Shown here piece by piece: positions 31,901-44,211 of a stretch of 64,000 nt of DNA. This DNA is from Carposina sasakii (taxonomy: Eukaryota; Arthropoda; Insecta; Lepidoptera; Carposinidae). Within the stretch, counting starts at the first letter, position 1. Each line of letters starts with the position of its first letter. The DNA lies in assembly GCA_014607495.2 (NCBI GenBank), contig CP053149.1:11978120-12042119 (forward strand), written 5' to 3'. The translations under genes were made by a program, and so were the position numbers. Below the pieces are notes generated by a model. That model did not search any database and was not told the DNA's origin. It saw only the letters and a list, made by a program, of their open reading frames with translations.

Positions 31901-33226
31901 AATCTTTGGTTGTGTACAACGGGCTTAGCAGACTTGCTACTTTTATTTGCGCTGTGTACATTTATCTCAGTTACCCGTTGTATCTGCATACATCCATGGG
32001 AAGTAGATGTGAGATTATGTGTGCATGTTATGTGTAATTAGAATTACGTAGTATGAAACAGTCTTTTATTTCATTACCATTTGCCTATAAAATTACACTT
32101 GGTGAGTCGCAATCCAGTACTAAATCCTGTAAAGCACGTATAATCAGCATGTAAGGGGACGTGTTCCGTTTTCCCAGCTCGCCCAGCAACTAGTTCCCGG
32201 AGATTTGCATAGGTAGTAGGTGCTAAACTTCGACCTGCTAATAGCGAGTGCACTGCTCAATAATGTTCTAAGCTACTTATGTCGTAGTAAGTCCGCTACG
32301 TAACTCGACTCAATTGTGGGCGACTAATAGCATTTCATCGCCTCTAAAAATTAATACCATTAGAGCAGACAACTTTCGCACAAATAAATCGCTTTTAAAA
32401 GCTATTCGATGAATCTGTAAATATTTGATTCAGCTCGGGTTGAATGTTAGCTGGATTAAAACTATCCGTCGTAAATGCGTCAGAATGAAAGTTTAAATTG
32501 TGTACAAACTCATTTATAAGTTGTTCGTGATAGATGTGTATATTACACATTTGACAGCGACCAAGCTGTCAATCATTTCAGTTTAATTTGAGTAACAAGC
32601 TTAAGCGCTTACCTCGTTTTGGGAGCCAGTTTAATGACTCCGATCGTTTCCGCAATCTCGATATTAAAATCTGGACTCCCGGGTCGTGTACTTATGATCA
32701 TTTGTCTTTTACAGTTCTTGCGGAAGAACATAAAATGAATTACTTCTTCGATTGCTTTCCTTTTTGTTAGTTTCGTTGGTTTTTATTACAGTTCACAATA
32801 AAACATTTATTATCTGTTCGGTAGAAGCATGATATCATTCTGTCGGAGGCGTGTTGATTGGATTAATCGGTTCCAATTTTCCAAAGAAAATATTGGGGGC
32901 CAATCGCCCTAAGTTTGCGCAATTAAGTGGAGGGGTTTTTCGAGTATGTTGGTTAAGTATTGTCGCGCAGGTACAGTAGACTACCGCCGCGCCGCGGATT
33001 CGGCGGTTCGTTAGGCGCGAGGTGGCGTGCTCTCTACTCGTGCTCGAGGGCGGCTCTCCAACTCTTTAACTGCCTACATGAAGGACACTTGACAGTGCAC
33101 TCTCCTATTATAAACTGCGCTTTTAATTGTGCCGATTTTAATTATTCCCGTCGATTCTAAAAAAACTCACACATTTCTGGTGCCAAATTGCTAAGCATTT
33201 TCATTTAATTGGATTTTGTTTGCGTT
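28921..33226. other. Intronic stretch without a supported gene
   Basis: GC-rich patches (28960-29060, 29460-29650, 30430-30540) alternate with AT-rich sequence. I find no exon with convincing coding character and no clear transposon. Conserved regulatory elements are possible in an intron of this kind but cannot be recognised from one sequence. Confidence 0.5.
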
Positions 33227-33374
33227 TTTCTGTGCAATTTTTAATTTATGTTTAATTTAATATTCTCCTGTCAATTATAAACACCGTGAGTAGGTTAAAT
33301 TTTCTGTGCAATTTTTAATTTATGTTTAATTTAATATTCTCCTGTCAATTATAAACACCGTGAGTAGGTTAAAT
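33227..33374. repeat. Perfect 74-bp tandem duplication
   Basis: The unit TTTCTGTGCAATTTTTAATT...GTGAGTAGGTTAAAT occurs at 33227-33300 and again at 33301-33374 with no difference that I can see. It ends where the second copy runs into TCAACTTG. Two identical adjacent copies imply a recent duplication, an allelic difference or an assembly artefact. Confidence 0.95.
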
Positions 33375-36300
33375 TCAACTTGTCAAGTGACCTTTAAAAA
33401 CGATGATAATGATTGATGGACACATTGCGGTCAGTACAAAAAAAGCAAAACGAGGTCTGCTATTCGAGGCAAATAACCAAACTCTGCTTTACCGAAATAT
33501 TGACCAGTCCTCGCTACATACCCATCGACATAAACCTCTTTAGTTTATGTAGTAACCTACGGGCGATCTCATTTCAGCGTCATACTAAACTGGCTGCTAG
33601 CGTTAATCCCGTTAGTTCGCCATAGGTTGCTGCACCAACAAAATCTATTAAGTGCGCCAGCTCGATCCATCGCGGCGTGCGATAATGCGGGCATTCTACC
33701 ATTTAGCGAACGTTCGGATGTGCTCTACGACCACAGATTACCGCACGCACAATATCCACCAAATTGGATAATACACTTAAAATACAATCGCGCTATGAAC
33801 GCGGTGTAATCTAGCGGTGCGGCTGCCGATGAGCATATTAATTTGTCCCGAGAATAGGATTAGCGGAGCGAGCGGGGTGCGTGATGCGATCACCGGCTTA
33901 CTATGTTGATACGAACCACGGGCGCAATTACATCTCTTGTGTTACACTGCTCCTGCTGATTGCATGCGCTCTTTGTTAGCGCGGATTGTGTTTTTATGAA
34001 AATGAATTATTGTCTGTGCTCGTTGTTCCGTCCACTATGGACGGTTTACTTTTAAGTCGGTTAACTGCCATGTTCCCATATCCCAAAAACTTATTTGCGG
34101 TCAGCTTTTAAAAATATTCATGTTGCTGCAGAATGAACCGTTTTCGTACTATGAACATAGCTTTTGCTACCCATGTTACATTACATTAAATTTATAACGC
34201 AATACTGAACTATTCTAATACTTGTCCTTGAACACAAATAAAAGAAAGTTCCACCGAAACGGACCACTTCAATAATCGATTCGAATCGCGAGATACGTTC
34301 GGTCGATATAAGTTTTACCGAAGTGGAGTGAACTCGCGGCTCGTCCAGCAATATTTCTTAGTTTGACAGGCGGGATCTCGGGCGGGAGCCGCGTGCCGCC
34401 GCCGGCTCCATCTTGCAACTTTACAGGCGTTCGGCTTCGAGTGTCGAGCTCCAACAAAACTTTTAAAACTGTAACGCTTTAGGTTCTTTATTGTCTCGAG
34501 AGGCGAGTCTTACTGCGTAAAATTTGTACACCCTTTCATGGAGAATGGTGGATATCTTGGCACTTATACTTTGTTAACTATTTATAAAATGTTTCTATAC
34601 CTCCGTAGCAACAGAAATAGGAATTCATGAAATGTCTTTAACAACTGGTTTTTCTAAAATCTCAAAAGCTCCGCCCTTCATATCTGTACGCCGTATACGC
34701 TCCTCCCTTCGCTACTCATTGCCCTACTTGTTGAATTACCACGTGAGAATTTGAATTACGACTTCTAGCTCTTCACCTTCCTTTTGACATAAAGGTTATT
34801 TTACGCCGTTATCAATGTTGAAAAGTTTCTAAAAACGTCTGTACAGTCATGCCTTTGAATAAAAAGGCCACTTTATTGAGTGGGTAACTTGAATAGTGTC
34901 GCAAAGTCAACAAGGAAAGCTCGGAGGCGAGCGGGCTGTACCCGTGTCAGCTTATCGAAATTTTGCTGCGGTAGCTAGTAAACTTGTAACTCACTTTTGA
35001 TGTATCTTTGTTTTTTCAACTGGATGCTTTGTAAGTTTTAGGTCTTAGTTCGCCAGACAGTTCGGATTCATTCATCCCGGGTGAATCTTTTTAAAATTCA
35101 AATGCTCCCTCATCCGGTACGCTGATGCCTCATGCAGAGGTTCAATAAAATTGTAATTCTAATGCTTATTTGTTTAATCCCCCAGGGTACTTGTAGAGCA
35201 CGCTCGTTATAGATGGAGATTAGAGTCGGTCAGCGGTACTTAATGAATGGTGACAGATTGTAGCGGGCGTCGTCGGCATTTTGCGGCTCCAGCGGGGTCG
35301 ATAGGTAAAACAATGTTAGCTGCCGTACGCTTCTGGGTTTAGGCCGCCGGTTTCAAAATAACATCTCATTCTAGACGAATAATTCTCTGTTACGCTATTT
35401 TATTTAGATCTTCGAAGCCATCAGTTTTCCGAACAGTGGCTTGTATCTGAATCTTACTCTATAGCGAACTTGTTTTCTTTACATGTAGGATTTTATTACA
35501 GCAGGTACAACATTTCATCTTTATCAACATAAAGTCTTAATTGTTTTTCTTTGTAACCGGTTTTTCATGTACCTATAACTTGCGTTATTAAATTTAGATG
35601 TAGCATTTTGTATGAATGACCTTTAAAGTGCAATATTAGTCAGACTGTTGTACGAATACCAATATGCACTTTACATCTAAATACAAACTGGTTTATAATA
35701 TCTCAATTTGTAAGCTGTTCCGAGTGCAAACTTGGCCAATACTAATTTGCTGTTTCTTAATTTCAGGTACTTATCAACATATTACGTAGATAGCAATAAG
35801 GCGGTAAGCATGTTCGGCTGGCTTTCTGGGGGTTTATGTAAATGTCCGCCGATAAACCGACCTCCGCCCGCGCCGCTCATTTGCATTCATAGGCTCGTAA
35901 CCCTTGCTCGGTACTCCACTTATGCATCCGCGTCGGGCGTAAAACTTGCTGCTTCGACTTTCGCACGATAATTTACGAGTCCCAGCGTAATACGTCCCGA
36001 CGATATGAGTTCGGCGTGTATCCAGCACTAGGTAGCTGTTCGATTTACATATTATATTAAAGCCGGCAGTCGACCCGCCGGCCTCTGCTCGCGACGCCAC
36101 CGGCCGTTACGCTCCAACTTTTCTCAATTTTTCCGCCCATAAAGCGCCCGGAGCTGAAGTTTCACCGTCCGCCGCGTGAGTGTAAATACACTTTTTATAA
36201 TGTACTTAGTCACCCTGTCGTTCTCCGGAATAGGACTTCTTTTAATAAGGTACTCCCTTTCTTTGTTTTTTTTCATCTTAGAAAAAAAGTTGGTTTTTAA

Positions 36301-36660
36301 TAGGTATACTTTATCATGTTTATAATTAGTAACGTGCACCCTTTTTTTGATCTGGCGAAATTTATAGTGTCTAGTGTTTATGCTAGTTTTTTCATAGAAA
36401 GATATTAATTATTTCTCGTGAAAAATCTTGCTACGCGCGTCTATGTGCATTCATGCAGAAAAACGCAGTCTATTTACTCAACTTTGGACCCTAATATTTT
36501 GAAAACCAGACACTTCCCAGGTATGCTTCCAAGGAGAAAAATGATCGTGATGATGAGGAGATTACGTAGTTTTCGGGAACGTTAACGACCAAAAATCACC
36601 ATGTATAAACTAGCATCTATTTAAGTCCACAACGCATTAACACAACTAAAAATCGAGAAA
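33375..36660. other. Intronic stretch without a supported gene
   Basis: No exon or known repeat recognised. A decayed imperfect inverted repeat lies at 35592-35682 (see findings). Confidence 0.5.
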
Positions 36661-37233
36661 TAAACTGACTTTTAAAAAAAAATTAACCCACTTCAAACTT
36701 TAACTAAAAAGCGATAAATAACGTAACTAATTTATCTACTTAATACATATTAAATATCTCAAATTATTTAAATATTTACAACTTAATACCTAATACTGTA
36801 ACAAAGTCATCTTTAACTATTTAAATATTTATAATTATCACTTATTTTTTGGAGTCGGTGCCAGCCAAACAAATAAATGTAATTAAGAAAACTGACCCAC
36901 ACTAAATAGTAAAACTAAGAATAGGAAATTGCATTAACGCTGCCTACTACACCATATTGTATTTTGCCGTGTGTGTGGCTTTGCCAGCCACGCGCGTCCA
37001 TCAACACAACAGACTACGTTACCTAGGCTGGCACCGACTCCAAAAAATAAGTGATAATTATAAATATTTAAATAGTTAAAGATGACTTTGTTACAGTATT
37101 AGGTATTAAGTTGTAAATATTTAAATAATTTGAGATATTTAATATGTATTAAGTAGATAAATTAGTTACGTTATTTATCGCTTTTTAGTTAAAGTTTGAA
37201 GTCGGTTAATTTTTTTTTTTTAAAGTCAGTTTA
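36661..37233. mobile_element. Foldback element with AACCGACTTC-like ends, 573 bp
   Basis: Arms of about 206 bp, 36661-36866 and 37026-37233, are almost perfect inverted copies. The outer ends read TAAACTGACTTT, then an A-run and TTAACC(C/G)ACTTCAAACTT. The inner ends read CTTATTTTTTGGAGTCGGTG then CCAGCC. The 159-bp centre is unique and has no ORF of note. Differences are confined to the A-run length and AACCCAC against AACCGAC. If the outermost TA is a target duplication, the element would fit the Tc1/mariner type; this is uncertain because TA is also part of the palindrome. Confidence 0.88.
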
Positions 37234-40200
37234 TTAATGACATTTAAATGGCTTATATAAAGTTAAGTTATTGGGGTAGTGATTTTAAATTTATTTGATA
37301 ATCTTCATTTAATTCTTCTAAAAGTAGTCGAGGTCATATACGTAACTATTTCTGCTATTATACTATGTTTTACGGTTCATTTCATCCATACATAGTCGAA
37401 AATATGTACGTTTACTGCGTTGTCTTGGATACACTAAAAACCATTAATTACACAATAAATCGCTCCGGACTTAAATCAGGTTAGAAAAACATTTCCTGCG
37501 AATCGTATATACGTCATCTTTGAGCTCGCCCGTATTCAGCAGTATTACAAACAAAAGACTTGTGTGCATAGGTATTTCCACAGTAGATGCATGCAAATAG
37601 TAGCGCAACTATCCACTCTTTTAGCTTATAAATACATTTATTTGGATACTGCGTGGGTAGCTAAGCAAATTCAGTGAGGTGGTGCTGTCTGTAACCAGCT
37701 ATCAATTTTATTTAAACAGCTGTTAGATTAACGGGTCTTTACTAACGATATTGTAGAATTTTGGATGTTTTGTCAAATCTAAACTACTGCTAGCATTCGT
37801 CTACTGTGGTTTATGTGCCATAGATTACAGGCAAGAGCAATAGCTGCCCAACACCTGTTCAAACAACAAATGCTAGACGACCTTTACGAAAATACTCACA
37901 CTTGTGTTTTATTTGGTATTGTCGTACCTATGCAGACACTCTGTGTAGGTATTCTTGCTTTTAGCAAACCAAATAACATTCCAATATGTTTTTCGGATTG
38001 CATTGGCATCATAGACATGGGAAGCCAATAAGTTACCTCCTTAATGAATGAGTCCGAAAATATAAATAAGTGACCTGCTAAATAAATGAATATGAAAATT
38101 CATTCACTATGGGTGCGCCCACCACCGGGCCCTACACCCTCCACTGACCCTCGGATCTGATAACTCATAATTGCGACAACAGGCACTTGCACTAACTACA
38201 ATCGCCATGAGAAACTAGACCCGAGCACCTAGCATGCAAGACGATACATTGCACCATTCCGAAATCAAAAACTAGATAAATAATCTACATATGTTTCGCC
38301 AACAACCGTGGCATCCTCAGGATTATAGAAATTAATAAATTAGTAAACCACTAATTATTATAAACCTCTAAAACCCAACACATTACTTACACAGAATTAA
38401 CTACCCTCTACTAAGTATTAAAAATATATAAATAATTACCCACCATTATATATGAAATAATGAATATGAAAATATAACCTATAGTATTAAAATATGCATT
38501 ATTTATATACGTAGTAAATGTCAACAAATAGTTGAGTTAAATTGTTTACAACTTAAGTTGACGAAACTCAAATTTAAATACAAGTGCTAGGGGTGAATCC
38601 CTAATTTCTGCATTGGCAAGGACAGTTTATTAAACATGTGCATTATTGAGCATTTGCGAATAAATATCAATTATGGATGAATCAATTCTTTGCTGACACG
38701 GTTACCTTTTGCTGCGTATGATAGGCACATCATAACATTACCCATCAGCGTAGCAACAAACGATCCGTTTTCAGATATTATAGGAACCAACAATGCATTG
38801 TCGTGTCGGCTTTGTTAAACAACTATTAACACACTCTCTACATAGACAGAATTAGTATTAGTCGCATTGTTGTAGGAGAGCGGTGACAGAAAGCACATCG
38901 ATGGAAGCTCGCGTGTCCCTCTACCCTCCCTTCGACTCGCGCCCCTCTCGTTAAAACTTTCCGAAATATGACGCACGCCTCCCAACCCTTTGTGTTATTT
39001 TTCTACGGCTCCTATTACTCGGTTTCTCTATGTCTTTAACTTCCACTTTATCCCATTTCACTTTTGTACCGGAAGAGCTAAACCGCACTGTGAAAACTGC
39101 CTAGCGTATTTTTAGCACCCGGCACGGATAAAGTTAGGTGTTTTCCCACGCAGAATTTAATAGCGAGTGCGTGGACCTACATGATATCTAATGTAACAGA
39201 GTTGCGACAAATTTGTCGCGCGGTCTTTTTGCAATGCACTCTGTCTCTAAATACCGTGCAAAATCCAGCTTTTACTCTCAGTGCCTTTATTAGTACGTTT
39301 TGATAGTGGCAGTGGGTGCGAGTCGAGCTGAGGGCAACGGAGACGGGTGGGACTCGCCTGACTCCGTGGCCTTATAGCGTCAATCTAACGCTCAATTAGC
39401 CGAATGCGATTATCCGATTCGTATCCAAAAGCGCGGCCGCCTCTGCCGCGCCGCCCCAAGACAAGTGCGCCAACTTTATTAATTAAGCCGTGTCTTATCT
39501 CTTGTGAGCACTCATTCTATTATTTGTCTTTTCACCGCTCATTTCCATAATTTCATCGGCGTGTAATTACTTACCACTAAAGCAGCGCATTCCTCATTGT
39601 GTTTGCATATTTTGTCGTCGTTTACCTTGCAAAGTTCGCCATTTGTTTAGGCTAAATAGCGTTTCAAGAATATGATTCGTTTGTCGGTAATTCGGTAAAT
39701 ACCTATTTACGATTCTATATCGGATCAAGTTACGCGATTTAATATGTGCATAATGTCAAGGTAAGCCTGTGGCATTGTCTGACATTTAGTGGGAAATGGT
39801 TTTGTTGCTAAAATGACGCGTCAGTTAAGGGATGCGACGGTGTGAGGTGGGGGGTATGTGGCAGCCATTCTCCCCCGTTGTGTGTTTAATTAGCTTAATT
39901 GACATCGCGAGGCGCGGTGTCCGAGCGTTTGTTTGCGCTATCGCGTTACTCCGCCCGGCGATGGAGCGCTTTGCCACTGTGAAAGGATTCTACCTATATA
40001 CGGTAATGCATCACAAAACTGTTTTCTAGCTATCTCATATCTATTGGTGTAGCTTATCGATGTGTAGGAAGAGCACTGAGTCGGCGCGGATCCTGCTTAC
40101 AACGCATTTTGAGACTATTCCGCTTCCCTCTGTACCTGTGTAACTGCCGTGAAATTTATTTTATTCTTTAAGTGGCCCGCATAAATTGTAGTTCAGACGT

Positions 40201-43166
40201 GTGCTGAATTGTTATAGCTCTATATTCGCTATTTTGGATAAATGAATACACGGCGAATGCTCTTTTACATATTGCCGCTGCATAAACAATGCGGCGGCTG
40301 CATGGGTTCATGTTTATGTGTATTTCTTTGAAATTTCCGGGGCTAAGTTTGTTGATCGGTTAGCGTTAATGAATATCTCGACTCTGTCGTCATACGAGGA
40401 CGTGTGATTAATCTCGCCCAAACAAAGGAGACCTATCGCGAACCCTCCGACGATCGATCATTCAGTGCTCGAATAAAAATAATAATATAAATAGGGACGT
40501 GTTATGGCCGGTGGTAAGTCCTTTCTAGGGTTGTCGTAGCTTGGAAGCAGTTGAATGACTACTAAGTATTTTAGTTTTCGTTTATTTTTTTTCTCTCATT
40601 CAAGAGTTCAAACTAAAAACAGAATTCCGAGAATATTAGTTAAAACTGCCTTATACGTATCATACATACTCGTTTATTTAATAATGTTTTATATGATCGC
40701 ATTCCAATTCAAGTAATAAAATTCCTTATTAAGATTCCTTGAACCGACGCCATACGATTCACAAAAAGAATTCATAAGTATTACATTACTTTGCCATATT
40801 TACTTCATTGTACCGCATTGTGCTTTGTGGAGCTTTTTGAGACACTGGTGTTGTTCCACCTTAGCGCAGAAGCCGCGCGCTGCACATAAATAACTTTATA
40901 TGAGCGCTCTAAATCTCATTACGGCTACTGTAATAGCTTCTAAGGCTCTACTGTCGGCTGTGACGGGAATATAAAGCGGGCCTGATTTATTCCTTAAATT
41001 AACCGCATCACTGTACTGAACAATGAAGTCGCGTAAGCAACGTGTGTTAATTTGTAGCAGCAAGAAGAGTGCACGTCTTGCAGAATATCCGATACAAATG
41101 GCCGTATTCTTCACAATACGCGCGAAGCTTCCGCTGAGAAATCGAACGGACGCGCCGCGGACCTCCGTGCTGCTACCCGATAGCGTAATACCAAAACAAA
41201 TGGCCTCTGTCGCCTTTTTATTTTATATACGTGAGTTATGTTCCAAAGACGCTGCGCCTTATTCAAATGGCTGCCAGGAAATCCGCTATTGCAAGGATCT
41301 TTCAATAAACGTTGCTCTTTCTTCAGGGTTATTTATTTGGAGGATCTCTTCCAATCGCCGTCCAATTAATTGGCGTAGACCGGACCCTCAGTAAACACGC
41401 TCAGGGCGCCGTCGCCTGTCGCTCCTCCTTCATTCAACCTGATTTCTTTTTAAAGCCGATCCAGAGCACTCCGTTCTATCGCAACATAATTCAATCATGA
41501 ATAGATCCAGTCCTTTCAAAGTTATTTTTGTTAAATAAGGGTTGATTTCTTGTGTTGCCTTTTTGTAAGTGTTTATATATTTGTAATGCTAATGTTGTAC
41601 AGCCTTGGGCTATTTACTCAACTCGTTTCTTTCCGGTGGATATCTAGTCTTGTACCTTTATAGGATAAATTAATTCAATCTAGATAGGAAAGTCTGCCTG
41701 GGCAATGGCATTAGCAGCGCTCATCGATCGGTATCTCGGACAAAGAGAGATGAAATTTTAATCGGTCGCGTTATCTGCGATCGGCGGAATCGGCTGGCGT
41801 GAGCTCGTCCTTAAGGCCACGGCACACTGAACCTGCAATAGTACAATGACCGTAAACTAATTACCTCTGTACAGATAATTCGATTCCAGCCTACAATCCG
41901 ATGTCCATGAGCTGTGATAGATTGACGTTTGTGAGCTTATAAAATATTCTAAATCCGAATTCGGATTAATGGTCATAATGAAATATGTAGTGATGTAATC
42001 AAGTTATCGATGTATTTATCGATATTTTTTATTCTTCTGTAAATCATATCCTATCGATATTTCCTAATTTAGTGAGCAATGTCCCTTATTGTAATGAACG
42101 AGGCTCGTCCGAGACAGGGCTTCCTACCTCCTGGGATACAGACCTCTGAATAAAACATGCACCGAAGTGCACTCAGAGTCGCGGCAGGTGACCCTCGCAT
42201 CGCTAAATTTAGATCCTAAAACCTCTTTGGTACATTGTATGCAGATAACGCAGTTATATCTCTTGTGGTTGTTTGTCATGGCTGCCATACTTGAAATAAG
42301 ATTCTTCAAATAATTTTCATTTTAAAGGTTCCTTTTCCTCTAATGTTGCTTGTGAGGTTACTAGACCCGGTATGATAGCAAGACAAAGTAAAATATGTGG
42401 TTTTTTTTTCACTAGTCTTCCGTTTATTAGTGTAAATTGCAATAGACTTACATGGAATAGGTGATAAATAAATAACTATAGTATTATAATTAAATGTGTA
42501 CGGTACAGTGAGTTATTGCTAATGTAGAACACCAACATACACCCACCCAGATTAGATATAAAGCTACCTATATATGGGTCATTCAGATTTTTCATGTAAC
42601 ATAATCCACAAAGGTCTACTAGTTTAAACAGTCCTCAAACCCTCGTCTCAGGTACCTCTTCAGGAAATACTTGGCGAAATCTGCAAACGACTACTGTCGA
42701 TTATAAGGAACGCCTTTCTCGGCCGAACGTGACTTGCTTGGTCGAGGGCAATTAGAGGAAAGGGTGAATCAGTTCCCTGAAGCGGTCAGTGAGTTAGTTC
42801 CCGTAAATGAATAAATGTTTTAAACTAAATAAACCCGCTCTCGAAATAGCTTGGCTCCTGAATTTTCTGTACTCGTAACGTACTTTGGAAGCGGTTTTTA
42901 TTAGGAGTTTTAAATGCTAGTTTTGTATTGGCTGGCTGCAGTCTTCGAGTAAAGAGTGAATAGGCTAGTGTATATGCTCCATATTTAATTCCATCTGTAT
43001 TGCTAGTAGTAGCAATAAAACGCTATTTTAGTATACGGATAGGTTTCATGATATGTAATCAATATTCCCTAAAGGGATTGGAGTATACAAACAAATAGAA
43101 AACCAAGTTCATCATAATATACAATCGGTAAAGTTGCCATGGACTCTTTAAATACAATCTTTGCAA
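37234..43166. other. Intronic stretch without a supported gene
   Basis: Nearly 6 kb without a recognisable exon or transposon. GC-rich patches occur at 38110-38160, 39300-39480 and 41110-41180; the 38110-38330 part has a repeat-like look (CATATGTTTCGCCAACAACC) that I could not confirm from a second copy here. Confidence 0.45.
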
Positions 43167-43177
43167 TTTACAATCTT

Positions 43178-43417
43178 GATGGCCGATTGGTGTAGTTGGT
43201 AGTGACCCTGCCTGCGACGCCATAGGTCCTGGGTTCGAATCCCGGTAGGTGCAAACATTGATATGATGAATATTAATGTTTGTTTCCGAGTCATGGATGT
43301 TTCTATACTTATCTATGTATTTATATACCGTTGCTTAGTACCCACGACACAAGACCTTAGGGATCTTAATGTGGGACTAGGTTAATGTGTTGTGAAGTGT
43401 GTGAATATTATTTATTT
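43178..43417 (+). mobile_element. tRNA-derived SINE of a second family
   Basis: The head GATGGCCGATTGGTGTAGTT is followed by an A-box-like GTAGTTGGTAGTGACC and a B-box GGTTCGAATCC at about 43233-43243. The body continues through TGTTTCCGAGTCATGG and CACGACACAAGACC to an AT-rich tail. The flanks TTTACAATCTT (43167-43177) and TTTATAATCTT (43418-43428) match at 10 of 11 bases and are likely target duplications. This is a typical lepidopteran SINE form. It is unrelated in body to the copies at 3782 and 47472. Confidence 0.85.
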
Positions 43418-43428
43418 TTTATAATCTT

Positions 43429-43745
43429 TCAATCGATTTCACACTGTTTATAGTGACGTCCGCTTCAACAATAGAAACAAACCTCCTATAACACACTTTA
43501 GGTAATTACTAATTTCAAAGTAATTGTTATGATTTGCAATTATTCTCTTTTATTAATGACTTATTAGATAACTTAATTAAATTGAAGTATAAAAAGTGTA
43601 GAGTATAAATTGGATGAGCGTGACCAGCTGCGGTTGAGGAAACGCTCTGAGCTTCCGACCGGAACGCGGCAGGCGCCAAGCTCATTTACTTTATCTATGC
43701 TTTTCAGGCACGAGATTATCTTTTTAGGGGACTCTAGATAGCCTA
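43429..43745. other. Short non-coding gap
   Basis: No gene seen. Contains a GC-richer patch at 43620-43685. Confidence 0.4.
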
Positions 43746-43758
43746 ATAACATATTTTA

Positions 43759-43846
43759 CATACATACATATAATCACGCCTTTATCCCTTATGGGATAGG
43801 CAGAGCATCATGTGGTTCTATCGGCCCTTGGTGCTCTGCCTCACCC
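43759..43846 (-). mobile_element. 88-bp truncated retroposon with 13-bp target duplications
   Basis: Perfect 13-bp direct repeats ATAACATATTTTA flank the insert at 43746-43758 and 43847-43859. Read on the minus strand, the insert begins GGGTGAGGCAGAGCACC and ends in a GTATGTATG microsatellite tail, as expected for target-primed retroposition. A perfect 9-bp stem (GGCAGAGCA at 43799-43807 with TGCTCTGCC at 43832-43840) spans most of it. It is a short 3' end of some LINE or SINE. Confidence 0.8.
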
Positions 43847-43913
43847 ATAACATATTTTAACGTTCGTAAAATCGTAGACTCCATATCAATCTCCATAGAT
43901 AATTCCTAATACC

Positions 43914-43935
43914 AAATAAATAAATAAATAAATAA
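43914..43935. repeat. (AAAT)n microsatellite
   Basis: About five AAAT units directly precede the next retroposon. Because that element lies on the minus strand, the run may be its 3' tail. Confidence 0.8.
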
Positions 43936-43942
43936 TATCAGG

Positions 43943-44211
43943 TATCTTCTTCAGCCTGTTGCAGTCCACTGCTGGACGTAGGCCTCCCCCAGGGCACGCC
44001 ACAAGGCTACTGCCATGGGGGTTTTGCCCATAGTCACCACATTGGGCAGGCGGGTTGGTGACCGCAGTCTGATTTTTGGACTATATTGTCAGCACGGGAG
44101 GCGCTACTACCCGCCTCCCGGAAACCCTTAATCGCCTCGTACGATACCCACGGGTAGGCATGGGATGGTACAAATTCTACTCTGCCGGCACCACGCGGCA
44201 TTTAACATCAG
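43943..44211 (-). repeat. Longest copy of the GGGGGAGGCCTAC retroposon family
   Basis: Minus-strand reading gives CCGGCAGAGTAGAATTTG, CCCATGCCTACCCGTGGG, a GGAGGCGGGTAG segment and GGTGACTATGGGCAAAACCC. It then gives CCCTGGGGGAGGCCTACG, CAGCAGTGGACTGCAA and a GAAGAAGATACC tail. Related shorter pieces are at 7967, 15175 and 46272. It carries no convincing ORF and looks like the 3' untranslated end of a LINE or a derived SINE. Confidence 0.6.

Noticed and set aside
31890..31912. ATCTTTGGTTGTG resembling miR-9
   Set aside because: Only a partial match and no hairpin partner.
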